From Vibrio rhodolitus (GTDB lineage: Bacteria > Pseudomonadota > Gammaproteobacteria > Enterobacterales > Vibrionaceae), in assembly GCF_003350325.1 (NCBI RefSeq), contig NZ_QLYZ01000010.1, positions 92,131-156,130 of the forward strand: a stretch of 64,000 nucleotides of DNA, given 5' to 3'. Under the pieces are notes generated by a model. That model worked only from the letters and a program-made list of their open reading frames with translations, had not been told where the DNA came from and did no database searches. A program made the position numbers and the translations under genes. This document shows positions 13,225 to 21,366 of the stretch, one piece after another (position 1 is the stretch's first letter; every line of letters begins with the position of its first letter).

Positions 13225-14652
13225 TTAATATTCTCTAATTGCAGCAAACGCTTGTTGCAACTTAACTAAATCTTTTTTACCTGGTGCGCTTTCCACACCG
13301 GAATTGAGGTCTAAACCGAGGCAGCCTAATGTGCCTGCTTGCTGGGCGTTATCTGCCGATAATCCGCCAGCCAGCATCACTTCTTTAGTGCAGCCGATTA
13401 ATGACCAATCAAATACTTTGCCTGTACCGCCGCTTTGTTTACCGACTTGAGCATCGAGTAGATGGCGGTCGATATGGCGGCTAAGACGTTGCACCTGTTT
13501 ATCACTCACGCCATAGGCTTTCCAAATCTGAATCTCTTGCGGCAGTTGAATGCGCAGAACATCCACATACTCCTGAGACTCGCTACCATGTAACTGCACC
13601 GCAGCAAGGTTCAATTGGGTAGCAATTTCAGCCACAATTTCGACAGGGTGATTTTGAAAAACGCCAACATAGTTAAGCGGCGCACCACTCATTACGAGAC
13701 GAGCATTTTCTGGGCTCACATAACGTTTAGAGGCTTCAACAAAGATCAAACCACCATAGACGGCACCAGATTGATACGCCTTAGCGGCATCGTCTGAATG
13801 GGTCAAACCACACACTTTGTTTTGCCCGAGGGTTACTTTGCGCACTGCTTGCTCGAGGTTATCTTCCGCCATCAGCGAACTGCCAATTAAGAAACCATCG
13901 GCAAACTCAGCCAGTTCACGCACCTGCTGGTGGGTGTAAATCCCCGATTCAGAGATAACCGTGGCGTTGGGTGCCAGTTCACGGATGGTTGGAGCTAACT
14001 CTTTGGTACGGTTTAAATCGGTGCTGAGATCGCGCAGGTTGCGGTTGTTAATACCGATGACTTTAGCGCCCAGTTTGACCGCTCGATGCAGCTCGTCTTC
14101 GTTGCTCACCTCAGTTAAAACACCCATCTTCAGAGAATGGGCAACGTCAGCAAGTTCTTGGTACTGAGCATCATCCAATACTGACAGCATCAACAGAATC
14201 GCATCCGCGCTATAGTGGCGCGCAAGATACACTTGGTAGCTGTCGACCATAAAATCTTTACATAAGATAGGTTGGCGAGCCTGTTTGCGCACTTGCGGCA
14301 GAAACTCAAAATCACCTTGGAAGTATTTTTCATCGGTCAGCACTGAGATGGCACTTGCGTGGCGATCATAGGTTGAGGCGATGTAGTCCAAGTTAAAATC
14401 GTCCCGGATCAGCCCCTTTGACGGTGAGGCTTTTTTACATTCAAGAATGAACGCGGTTTTATCTCCACTCAGCGCTTGGTAGAAGTCGCGATCAGATGGC
14501 TCAAGCTCGGTTTGAAATTCAGCGAGCGGTTGCGTTTGATTGCGCTCCGCGACCCATTGATATTTGTCACGGACAATCTTTGCTAATACTTCTGCCATTT
14601 GCGCTTCTTGTTTCGATACGTGCTGGGAGAGCTTTTCAGATGTTTGTGTCAT
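13225..14652 (-). CDS. trpCF: Indole-3-glycerol-phosphate synthase / phosphoribosylanthranilate isomerase fusion
   Basis: A bifunctional enzyme of 475 residues. Residues about 20-275 are TrpC (ECKKASPSKGLI substrate loop, ISESGIYT phosphate loop); residues about 280-475 are TrpF (VCGLTHSDDA catalytic Cys region, LAGGLSADNA). The fusion is usual in enterobacteria and vibrios. The ATG at 14652 has AAGGATC upstream. A later ATG (residue 19) aligns better with the E. coli N terminus but has no ribosome site. Confidence 0.96.
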   Translation of the reverse strand: MTQTSEKLSQHVSKQEAQMAEVLAKIVRDKYQWVAERNQTQPLAEFQTELEPSDRDFYQALSGDKTAFILECKKASPSKGLIRDDFNLDYIASTYDRHASAISVLTDEKYFQGDFEFLPQVRKQARQPILCKDFMVDSYQVYLARHYSADAILLMLSVLDDAQYQELADVAHSLKMGVLTEVSNEDELHRAVKLGAKVIGINNRNLRDLSTDLNRTKELAPTIRELAPNATVISESGIYTHQQVRELAEFADGFLIGSSLMAEDNLEQAVRKVTLGQNKVCGLTHSDDAAKAYQSGAVYGGLIFVEASKRYVSPENARLVMSGAPLNYVGVFQNHPVEIVAEIATQLNLAAVQLHGSESQEYVDVLRIQLPQEIQIWKAYGVSDKQVQRLSRHIDRHLLDAQVGKQSGGTGKVFDWSLIGCTKEVMLAGGLSADNAQQAGTLGCLGLDLNSGVESAPGKKDLVKLQQAFAAIREY

Positions 14653-14661
14653 AGGTGATCC

Positions 14662-15660
14662 TTAGCCGCGTGCCGCTAACTGTTCAACTAACTTAAATGC
14701 CTTGCCAGAATTCATCACGTCGATCGCTTGCTGAGTATTGGCTTTAAGGTTTTCGTGACCAAATAGGCGCATCAATAACGCTACGTTGACCGCGACTGCA
14801 CCTAATTGTGCCTTAGTGCCGCTGCCGGTCAAAATGTTGGTAATGATCGCTTTGTTTTCTTCTGGATCGCCACCCTTAATTGCTTCCAATGGGAAACGTT
14901 CCACACCAAAATCTTCCGGTGATAGGGTGTATTCATGAATTTGTCCGTCTTTGATTTCAGCCACGGTGGTTTCGCCGTGAATCGCCACTTCATCTAAGCC
15001 GCTGCCATGCACCACAGCCGCGCGCTTCATGCCCATTTTCAGCATGGTTTCTGCAATTGGGCGAACCAGTTCTTCGCTGTAGACACCCATCAGCTCGATA
15101 TTCGGGCGAGCTGGGTTAATCAAAGGACCTAAGATATTGAAGATCGTGCGAGTTTTCATGGTTTGACGCACTGGCATCGCGTGACGTACACCACCGTGAT
15201 ATTGTGGCGCAAATAAGAAAGCCACACCAAGGTCATCAACGGCTTCACGCGTGTCATCTGCACTCATCGCGAGGTTGATGCCGAATGAATCAAGCAGATC
15301 CGATGAACCGGATTTGCTCGACACGCTACGGTTACCGTGCTTAGCGACTTTAAGCCCACAACCTGCCGCAACAAAAGCGGCGGTCGTCGAGATATTGATA
15401 GTGTCGTGTCCGTCACCACCAGTGCCAACGATATCGGCAAAATCATAGTCTGGACGTGGGAACGGGTTAGCGTTTTCGAGCAATGCTTTAGCCGCGCCAG
15501 CGATCTCTGCGGGTGTTTCACCTTTGATCTTCAGTGCCGTTAGGGCAGAAGCCATCAAAATCGGGTCTAATTCACCACGGATAATCAGGTCGAAAAGCTG
15601 CTGGCTCTCTTGCTCAGTCAGTGACTCTTGCTCATATAGTTTATTAATAATCTGTTCCAT
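14662..15660 (-). CDS. trpD: Anthranilate phosphoribosyltransferase
   Basis: TrpD transfers phosphoribose from PRPP to anthranilate. At 332 residues it is a stand-alone TrpD, not fused to the TrpG glutaminase as in E. coli. Motifs are GTGGDGHDT (PRPP pyrophosphate site), KHGNRSVSSKSGSSD and the anthranilate-binding region around RHAMPVRQTMKTRTIFN. It is ten bases downstream of trpG in the operon. Confidence 0.97.
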   Translation of the reverse strand: MEQIINKLYEQESLTEQESQQLFDLIIRGELDPILMASALTALKIKGETPAEIAGAAKALLENANPFPRPDYDFADIVGTGGDGHDTINISTTAAFVAAGCGLKVAKHGNRSVSSKSGSSDLLDSFGINLAMSADDTREAVDDLGVAFLFAPQYHGGVRHAMPVRQTMKTRTIFNILGPLINPARPNIELMGVYSEELVRPIAETMLKMGMKRAAVVHGSGLDEVAIHGETTVAEIKDGQIHEYTLSPEDFGVERFPLEAIKGGDPEENKAIITNILTGSGTKAQLGAVAVNVALLMRLFGHENLKANTQQAIDVMNSGKAFKLVEQLAARG

Positions 15661-15670
15661 GATCTTTTCC

Positions 15671-16261
15671 TTATCCGTTGGTTCGCTCTAATGCCCATTC
15701 AATCGCATTGGCGAGAAGTGTCGCTCCATAGGTGGTCATAATTGACTCAGGATGAAATTGGAAACCACACACTTTGTCTTGTTCTTGCACCACTGACATC
15801 ACCAAACCGTCAACTTCGGCGGTCACCGTTAGGCTATCTGACACCTCGGTCGCAACCAGAGAGTGGTAGCGCGCAATAGCAAGCGGTGAGGGCAAGCCTT
15901 GGTAGATGGTGTGGTTCTGATGTTCCATCATCGAGACCTTACCATGCACAATTTCGCCAGCGCCTGCAACCTTGCCACCGTAAGCTTCAACGATGGCTTG
16001 GTGCCCAAGACAGATACCTATCATAGGCACTTTGCCTTTTAAGCGTTGAATCAACTCGGGCATGCAACCTGCCTCTGCGGGCGCACCAGGACCAGGAGAG
16101 AGCAACATCACTGGGTTTGGCAGTTTTAGTACCGCTTGTTCGATACTCTCTGCGGCAATGTGGTTGCGGTAAATTGTGACTTCATGCCCCAGTGAACGAA
16201 ATTGGTCGACTAGGTTGTAAGTAAACGAGTCAAAGTTGTCGATAAATACAATATTTGCCAT
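15671..16261 (-). CDS. trpG: Anthranilate synthase, glutaminase component
   Basis: TrpG supplies ammonia from glutamine to TrpE for anthranilate formation. It is a class I amidotransferase of 196 residues. The nucleophile Cys is in GICLGHQAIVEAYGG, and the His-Glu pair in CGFQFHPESIMT. I chose the ATG at 16261 (MANIVFIDNFDSFTYN), which fits the family N terminus and has TAGGTG upstream, over the GTG at 16270. The SD site includes the trpE stop codon region. Confidence 0.96.
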   Translation of the reverse strand: MANIVFIDNFDSFTYNLVDQFRSLGHEVTIYRNHIAAESIEQAVLKLPNPVMLLSPGPGAPAEAGCMPELIQRLKGKVPMIGICLGHQAIVEAYGGKVAGAGEIVHGKVSMMEHQNHTIYQGLPSPLAIARYHSLVATEVSDSLTVTAEVDGLVMSVVQEQDKVCGFQFHPESIMTTYGATLLANAIEWALERTNG

Positions 16262-16270
16262 GTTTAACAC

Positions 16271-17857
16271 CTATACCTTGTCTGTACTTTGGTTATGGGC
16301 TTTATGCGCCGCTTGGATGGCTGAGATCACCGCTTGCGCTTTACCGCGGGTTTCATCCGCTTCCGCTTGCGGGTGTGAGTCGAAGACCACGCCCGCACCG
16401 GCTTGCACCTGGGCGATACCATCTTCGACATACGCCGAGCGAATCACGATACAAGTATCCAGTGTCCCTTCGCCAGTTAGGTAACCGACTGCACCGCCAT
16501 AGCTGCCGCGTCGCGCTTGTTCGACATCGCGAATTAATTGCATAGCACGGATCTTTGGCGCACCGGTCAGTGTGCCCATGTTCATGCAAGCTTGATAGGC
16601 GTGTAGCGCATCAAGATCATCACGCAGTTGACCGACCACACGAGAGACTAAGTGCATCACATGGCTGTAACGGTCGACTTTTAGAAGGTCTGCAACATGG
16701 CGAGTGCCAGCCGCAGAAATACGCGCAACGTCGTTGCGAGCTAAGTCAACCAGCATCATGTGCTCGGCGTTTTCTTTGGTATCAGCGCGCAGTTCAAGCT
16801 CAATACGGCTATCGAGGTCAAAATCGATTTCACCGTTAGGGCGTTTACCTCGGCGGCGCGTGCCAGCAATTGGGTAAATTTCTACTTGGTTGGTGTGCGT
16901 TTCGTATTTGAGTGCGCTTTCTGGCGACGCGCCAAACAGAGTAAATAACTCATCTTGCATGTAGAACATGTAAGGGCTTGGATTGCTCTGCTTTAACTCT
17001 TTATAGGCGGCCAGAGGAGATGGGCAAGGCAGAGTGAAGCGGCGTGAAGGCACCACTTGGAACACATCACCTTTAATCACAAACTGTTTAAGGTCGCGTA
17101 CGGTTTGGCAAAAGTCCTGATCCGAAACGCTTGGCACAGGCTCAACGCTAGGCAATTGTTCTGCTTGAGGCAGTGATTTAAGTTCTCCACACGCTTTGGC
17201 AATCTCTACTAGACGTTTTTCAATCGTCGCCGCGCTGCTGCTGGCGTTAAAACGCGTCGCTTGAAGTTGGCAGCTTTGCGTTTGGTGATCAACCACCAAT
17301 AGCGTTTCAGCAACATAAAATACATAATCAGGACACTTGTTGGTTGCCTTAGCTGTGCCTAAAGGCTCAAAGTTTGCGACTAGGTCATAGGCAAACAGAC
17401 CGCCAATAAAGATCGCGTGCTTATCTTGGTGTCTAAGGTCGAAGCTGTGTTGAATGAGACGCAGCGCATCAAAAGAAGAGGCTTCACGCAGGCGAGAGTC
17501 TTCATCTAAGGTGTTGCAAGGCTCGCTAAACTCGATGGTCAGTGTGTTACTAGTCAGCTTAAATTCAATGTTGTCATTGATGTTGTGGCTGATGTGTTCA
17601 ATCAGAGCCTGACCATTATCAGTCAGAGCGGTCATGGTAACGGTGTGCTCAAGGCAAACAATGCGCACAGCGGAGTCAACGATAAGTAGGCTTTTTAAAT
17701 CCTGCTTAGAGTCAATTTCAGCGGATTCGAGTAACAAACTATCGGTTTTGTTTTCGCACAGTGTATGAAACAGGCTAGTGGGATCGGCTGAATAAGGCAC
17801 TTCAGTCTGCAATACATCCACTTTTGCTAGCTTGTTGATTGTTATGGTCTTGTTCAC
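16271..17857 (-). CDS. trpE: Anthranilate synthase component I
   Basis: TrpE converts chorismate to anthranilate, the first committed step of tryptophan synthesis. It has 528 residues. The LLESAEID element near residue 39 is the tryptophan feedback site known in enteric TrpE. The C-terminal chorismate-binding domain has FGASPESALKY, PIAGTRRRG and the GAPKIRAMQLI block. The GTG start has a strong AAGGAGGT site but lies in a small hairpin. The distance from the attenuator is unusually long because of an inserted element. Confidence 0.97.
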   Translation of the reverse strand: MNKTITINKLAKVDVLQTEVPYSADPTSLFHTLCENKTDSLLLESAEIDSKQDLKSLLIVDSAVRIVCLEHTVTMTALTDNGQALIEHISHNINDNIEFKLTSNTLTIEFSEPCNTLDEDSRLREASSFDALRLIQHSFDLRHQDKHAIFIGGLFAYDLVANFEPLGTAKATNKCPDYVFYVAETLLVVDHQTQSCQLQATRFNASSSAATIEKRLVEIAKACGELKSLPQAEQLPSVEPVPSVSDQDFCQTVRDLKQFVIKGDVFQVVPSRRFTLPCPSPLAAYKELKQSNPSPYMFYMQDELFTLFGASPESALKYETHTNQVEIYPIAGTRRRGKRPNGEIDFDLDSRIELELRADTKENAEHMMLVDLARNDVARISAAGTRHVADLLKVDRYSHVMHLVSRVVGQLRDDLDALHAYQACMNMGTLTGAPKIRAMQLIRDVEQARRGSYGGAVGYLTGEGTLDTCIVIRSAYVEDGIAQVQAGAGVVFDSHPQAEADETRGKAQAVISAIQAAHKAHNQSTDKV

Positions 17858-17863
17858 AAGACC
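17846..17863 (-). promoter_or_regulatory. Hairpin enclosing the trpE start codon
   Basis: An 18-base inverted repeat (GGTCTTGT/ACAAGACC) is centred on the trpE GTG start and includes the 3' edge of its ribosome site. In RNA it could form a 7-bp stem with a UGAA loop. Any effect on translation is inference. Confidence 0.45.
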
Positions 17864-17948
17864 TCCTTCATTAACTATTTATATTCCTTTCCGTTACACA
17901 GTCTCGCATAAAGCTAACAATCCCCAAAACATCCTCGGTGTATATTTT

Positions 17949-18215
17949 TATACCCAAGTGACTTCAAGGTGCAGGATTCAGAGCGTTGTCATAGTTTTGA
18001 GTTCAAGGAAAACGACGCGGTGAAATAGTGAACTATTTCCAAGTCGTTTGACGCAGAAATCAGGGCTGTGACACGCTCCCAAAGGGCGAGTTGCCTTGGT
18101 TTGTATACTTCGTTAACGATTTTTGATTTAGAGCCACTAGATCTTCAAATCGTCGCCTTGTCTACAAAACAAGTCATTCTCGCTGAACCAGGCACCTTGA
18201 GGTTATTTGGGTATA
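17949..18215. repeat. MITE-like inverted-repeat element between trp attenuator and trpE
   Basis: A 267-base block is bounded by imperfect 24-base terminal inverted repeats, starting TATACCCAA and ending TTGGGTATA, matching at 21 of 24 positions. The interior has a nested palindrome (GAAATAGT/ACTATTTC within AAACGAC/GTCGTTT) and no long reading frame. The ends resemble dispersed repeats I recall from Vibrio genomes, but no second copy with these ends lies in this window. Confidence 0.7.
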
Positions 18216-18239
18216 CTCCTTAGACAGTTGGATGTGAGA

Positions 18240-18279
18240 TGCGCAACAAAACAAAAAGCCCGCTAACTTAGCGGGCTTT
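18240..18279 (-). terminator. trp attenuator (Rho-independent terminator in the leader)
   Basis: AAAGCCCGCTA pairs with TAGCGGGCTTT, followed on the - strand by TTTTTGTTTTGTT. It starts about 30 bases after the stop of the Trp-rich leader peptide, the layout of a classical transcription attenuator. Confidence 0.9.
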
Positions 18280-18310
18280 GCGATTCAGTATTTATCGATT
18301 TAGCGATAAA

Positions 18311-18436
18311 TTAGAAGTACACGTTAGCCCACCAAGAACTTGTCCAAGTGCGCCACCAAGCTAGCTCTGACATTTCGCGCTCAGGCGAAGTCAGTGCGAC
18401 TTTTGTTTTCTGCTTTTGGTTAAATTCTTGTAACAT
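18311..18436 (-). CDS. trpL: trp operon leader peptide with five tryptophans
   Basis: A 41-residue frame starts ATG at 18436 and contains five tryptophans, WWRTWTSSWW, close to the stop. Ribosome stalling at these codons when charged tRNA-Trp is scarce would prevent the attenuator from forming and let transcription reach trpE. Position between the trp promoter and the terminator, and the Trp cluster near the C terminus, make the assignment secure although the peptide is short. Confidence 0.93.
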   Translation of the reverse strand: MLQEFNQKQKTKVALTSPEREMSELAWWRTWTSSWWANVYF

Positions 18437-18466
18437 AGCGTGTCTTACGAAGTAGTTTGTAATTGC

Positions 18467-18500
18467 GTACTAGTTAACTAGTATTTTTGTTCACTGTCAA
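18467..18500 (-). promoter_or_regulatory. trp promoter with TrpR operator
   Basis: On the - strand -35 TTGACA (18495-18500) and -10 TTAACT (18472-18477) are separated by exactly 17 bases. A 16-base perfect palindrome TACTAGTTAACTAGTA (18468-18483) covers the -10, the arrangement of the E. coli trp operator. Repression by TrpR with tryptophan is expected from the known system. Confidence 0.93.
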
Positions 18501-18516
18501 CCCTAAAGAAAAAATT

Positions 18517-19380
18517 ATGCGAATTGATTTACACAGCCATACGACCGCCTCAGATGGTAGGTTTAGTCCACAAGAGCTGGTTGACCGTGCAGTAAGTTTC
18601 AATTTGGATGTGCTTGCGATTACCGATCACGACACGGTAGATGCACTCGCAACAGCCAAACAGTATGTTGCCGAGCAAGAACTCGAGCTAAAAATTATCG
18701 ACGGAATAGAGATATCGACGGTGTGGGAAAACAAAGACATCCACATCGTTGGTTTAAATATCGATCCGGAAAACCCTGAGTTACGCAAGCTGATAGAAGA
18801 GCAGCAACAGCGCCGAGTTGTTCGCGCAGAGTTGATTGCGACCCGTCTAGCAAAGGCAACCCGTGAAGGGGTATTGGAAGAAGTGAGTCAGATTGCTGGT
18901 GACGCGCCGATTACGCGCGCTCACTTTGCCGCATGGCTAGTTGAGCATGGCTACGCTAAGACCATGCAACAGGTGTTTAAAAAATACCTAACTCGCAATA
19001 ACCCAGGGTATGTGCCGCCAAACTGGTGTTCGATGGCTGATGCGGTTAAGGCAATTCACGCTGCTGGCGGGCAGGCGGTTTTAGCCCACCCAGGGCGATA
19101 TGACTTGACCGCTAAGTGGATTAAGCGCTTAATCTCAGCGTTTGTTGAAGCTGGTGGTGACGCGATGGAAGTGGCACAACCGCAGCAAGGACAACAAGAA
19201 AGACGCAACTTGGCGGATTATGCTATACAATACAAACTATTAGCCTCCCAAGGCAGTGACTTTCACTACCCATCCCCGTGGATGGAGTTAGGACGAAACC
19301 TCTGGTTGCCATCCGGCGTAGAACCAGTGTGGAAAGATTGGGGTATCGAGCCTTCACATTCCGATACTCCTGAGAGCTAA
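18517..19380 (+). CDS. rnm: PHP-domain 5'-3' exoribonuclease RNase AM (YciV/TrpH)
   Basis: A PHP-family metal phosphoesterase known in E. coli as YciV/RNase AM, which trims 5' ends of rRNAs and degrades short RNAs and nucleotides. Metal-binding motifs are [11 protein letters not shown] at the N terminus, [20 protein letters not shown] and GSDFHYP near the C terminus. The ATG at 18517 (287 residues) is chosen; the TTG at 18487 lies in the trp control region. It is divergent from the trp operon, so both share an 80-base control region, and it is followed by yciO. Confidence 0.92.
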   Translation: MRIDLHSHTTASDGRFSPQELVDRAVSFNLDVLAITDHDTVDALATAKQYVAEQELELKIIDGIEISTVWENKDIHIVGLNIDPENPELRKLIEEQQQRRVVRAELIATRLAKATREGVLEEVSQIAGDAPITRAHFAAWLVEHGYAKTMQQVFKKYLTRNNPGYVPPNWCSMADAVKAIHAAGGQAVLAHPGRYDLTAKWIKRLISAFVEAGGDAMEVAQPQQGQQERRNLADYAIQYKLLASQGSDFHYPSPWMELGRNLWLPSGVEPVWKDWGIEPSHSDTPES

Positions 19381-19434
19381 GCTCGCTACTCAAGTGCCTC
19401 GATTCGACTTGGGTAAACACTATGAGGAATTACC

Positions 19435-20058
19435 ATGAGCCAGTTTTTTTACGTGCATCCCGAAAACCCACAGGCTCGCTTGATTAACCAAGCGGTAGCA
19501 ATCATTCGTAACGGGGGTGTGGTTGTTTATCCAACTGACTCTGGTTACGCACTGGGTTGTCAGTTGGAAAATAAGCAAGCGCTAGAGCGCATTTGTCAGA
19601 TCCGTCGTTTGGATGAAAAACACAACTTTACGTTGTTGTGCCGCGACTTATCTGAGCTATCAAATTACGCACGTGTCGATAACACCGCGTTTCGTTTGCT
19701 AAAGAACAACACGCCAGGACCTTACACCTTTATTTTCAAAGGTACTAAAGAAGTGCCGCGCCGTTTGATGAACGCTAAGCGTAAAACCATCGGTATTCGT
19801 GTACCCGATAACCGTATCGCCCTAGACTTATTAGAAGCGTTAGGCGAACCATTGATGTCAACATCACTTATCTTACCTGGTAATGATTTTACTGAGTCTG
19901 ATCCAGAAGATATCCGCGACAAGCTTGAACATGCGGTCGATGTGATTTTAAATGGTGGTTACTTAGGTGAGCAGCCAACCACGGTGATTGATTTTAGCGA
20001 AGATGAAGCACAAGTGGTGCGTGTTGGGTCAGGCGATCCAGCGCCATTTGAATCGTAA
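19435..20058 (+). CDS. yciO: YciO family protein (Sua5/YrdC-like)
   Basis: A paralogue of the threonylcarbamoyladenylate synthase TsaC/Sua5. The YrdC-type fold is seen in GGVVVYPTDSGYALGCQL, RRLDEKHNFTLLCRDLS, TPGPYTFIFKGT, KTIGIRVPD and the LMSTSLILPG strand. At 207 residues it has YciO length. The activity of YciO itself is less certain than that of TsaC. GAGGAA precedes the ATG. It lies 54 bases after rnm and is probably cotranscribed. Confidence 0.9.
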   Translation: MSQFFYVHPENPQARLINQAVAIIRNGGVVVYPTDSGYALGCQLENKQALERICQIRRLDEKHNFTLLCRDLSELSNYARVDNTAFRLLKNNTPGPYTFIFKGTKEVPRRLMNAKRKTIGIRVPDNRIALDLLEALGEPLMSTSLILPGNDFTESDPEDIRDKLEHAVDVILNGGYLGEQPTTVIDFSEDEAQVVRVGSGDPAPFES

Positions 20059-20115
20059 AAATCTCGCCTCTCAGTGGTTAAAATTTGGTGATTTCAGTCA
20101 CGGTGTTTGGTATAT

Positions 20116-20142
20116 TACGCGACCGCGAAATTAGGTCGCGTA
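20116..20142 (+). promoter_or_regulatory. Perfect hairpin in the rluB leader
   Basis: TACGCGACC and GGTCGCGTA form a perfect 9-bp stem around a 9-base loop, about 40 bases before the rluB start. A TATATT -10-like hexamer at 20111-20116 touches its left arm. Only a weak T-rich stretch follows. It could be a weak yciO terminator or a 5' UTR structure. Confidence 0.45.
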
Positions 20143-20182
20143 TTTCATTCGACGTCTGAGAAGACGACACATAGGTAGATAG

Positions 20183-21133
20183 ATGAACGAAAAACTTCAG
20201 AAAGTATTAGCACGTGCTGGTCACGGTTCTCGACGCGAACTAGAAGCGTTGATTAAATCGGGTCGAGTAAGTGTGAACGGTAATGTAGCAAAGCTAGGTG
20301 AGCGCCTAGAAGATGACAACGCTATCGTTCGTATCGACGGTCACACTGTTTCTGTGAAAGCACAGGAAGAAGTGATTTGTCGTGTGCTTGCATACTACAA
20401 ACCAGAAGGTGAACTGTGTACTCGTCATGACCCAGAAGGTCGTCGCACAGTATTTGATCGTCTGCCAAAAATCCGTGGTTCTCGTTGGATCTCTGTTGGT
20501 CGTCTAGATGCTAACACGTCAGGTCTACTTTTGTTCACAACTGATGGTGAGCTTGCTAACCGTCTTATGCACCCAAGCCGCCAAGTAGAGCGTGAATACC
20601 TTGTACGTGTATTTGGTGAAGTTAACGAGCAGAAAGTTAAGAACCTAGTGCGTGGTGTGCAACTAGAAGATGGTATGGCGCGTTTTGAAGACGTTGTTTA
20701 CGCGGGTGGTGAAGGTATGAACCATACTTTCTACGTCGCAATCAACGAAGGTCGTAACCGTGAAGTTCGTCGTCTGTGGGAATCACAAGAGACAACAGTT
20801 AGCCGTCTAAAACGTGTTCGCTATGGTGACATTTACCTAGATAAGAAACTGCCTCGCGGCGGTTGGATGGAACTGCCACTTAAAGAAGTGAACTACCTAC
20901 GTGAATTAGTTGAGTTGCGTCCAGAGCGTGAAACTATGCTTGATGAAAGCAAAGATGCGACTTCTCGTAAGCGCGAACGTTCACGCAGCCAAAAAATTCG
21001 TCGCGCAGTTAAGCGTCACGAAGAGCGTGTAAATGCACCTAAAGGTCGCAGCAATAACCCAGCTCGTCGCAAGCCGAAAACTGCGGCGGGTGCTCAGGGC
21101 TCACGCAACAAGCCACAAAAAGGTCAACGTTAA
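20183..21133 (+). CDS. rluB: 23S rRNA pseudouridine(2605) synthase
   Basis: RluB converts U2605 of 23S rRNA to pseudouridine. It has an N-terminal S4 RNA-binding domain (residues 3-50, [16 protein letters not shown]) followed by an RsuA-type synthase domain with the catalytic Asp in [14 protein letters not shown]. The C-terminal 70 residues are rich in Arg and Lys, as usual for RluB and disordered in homologues. The 316-residue length is typical. Codon bias suggests good expression. A terminator follows directly. Confidence 0.95.
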   Translation: MNEKLQKVLARAGHGSRRELEALIKSGRVSVNGNVAKLGERLEDDNAIVRIDGHTVSVKAQEEVICRVLAYYKPEGELCTRHDPEGRRTVFDRLPKIRGSRWISVGRLDANTSGLLLFTTDGELANRLMHPSRQVEREYLVRVFGEVNEQKVKNLVRGVQLEDGMARFEDVVYAGGEGMNHTFYVAINEGRNREVRRLWESQETTVSRLKRVRYGDIYLDKKLPRGGWMELPLKEVNYLRELVELRPERETMLDESKDATSRKRERSRSQKIRRAVKRHEERVNAPKGRSNNPARRKPKTAAGAQGSRNKPQKGQR

Positions 21134-21155
21134 TCCGCTGATTATGCAGATAACT

Positions 21156-21183
21156 AAAAAGCAGCCCTCGGGCTGCTTTTTTT
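21156..21183 (+). terminator. Terminator of rluB
   Basis: AAAAGCAGCCC and GGGCTGCTTTT pair closely and are followed by T residues, 23 bases after the rluB stop. Confidence 0.9.
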
Positions 21184-21366
21184 ATCCCTGAAGCCAGAGC
21201 GCTGTACTTAGCATGTATTGATGTCGCGCATCTAATCTTTGCTATTAATTTGCTGGTTAAATGAGCAAATCCAGAACACAGAAAAAGAAATATTCCTATG
21301 CAATAACTTGCTGTTTTATCAGGTCTCTCCTACGTTTTTATTGTGGTAGTTTACAGGGAATTGTAA

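Noticed and set aside
18001..18180. Possible structured ncRNA inside the trp leader element
   Set aside because: The nested palindromes are explained by the MITE-like element; no promoter for a separate RNA is seen.
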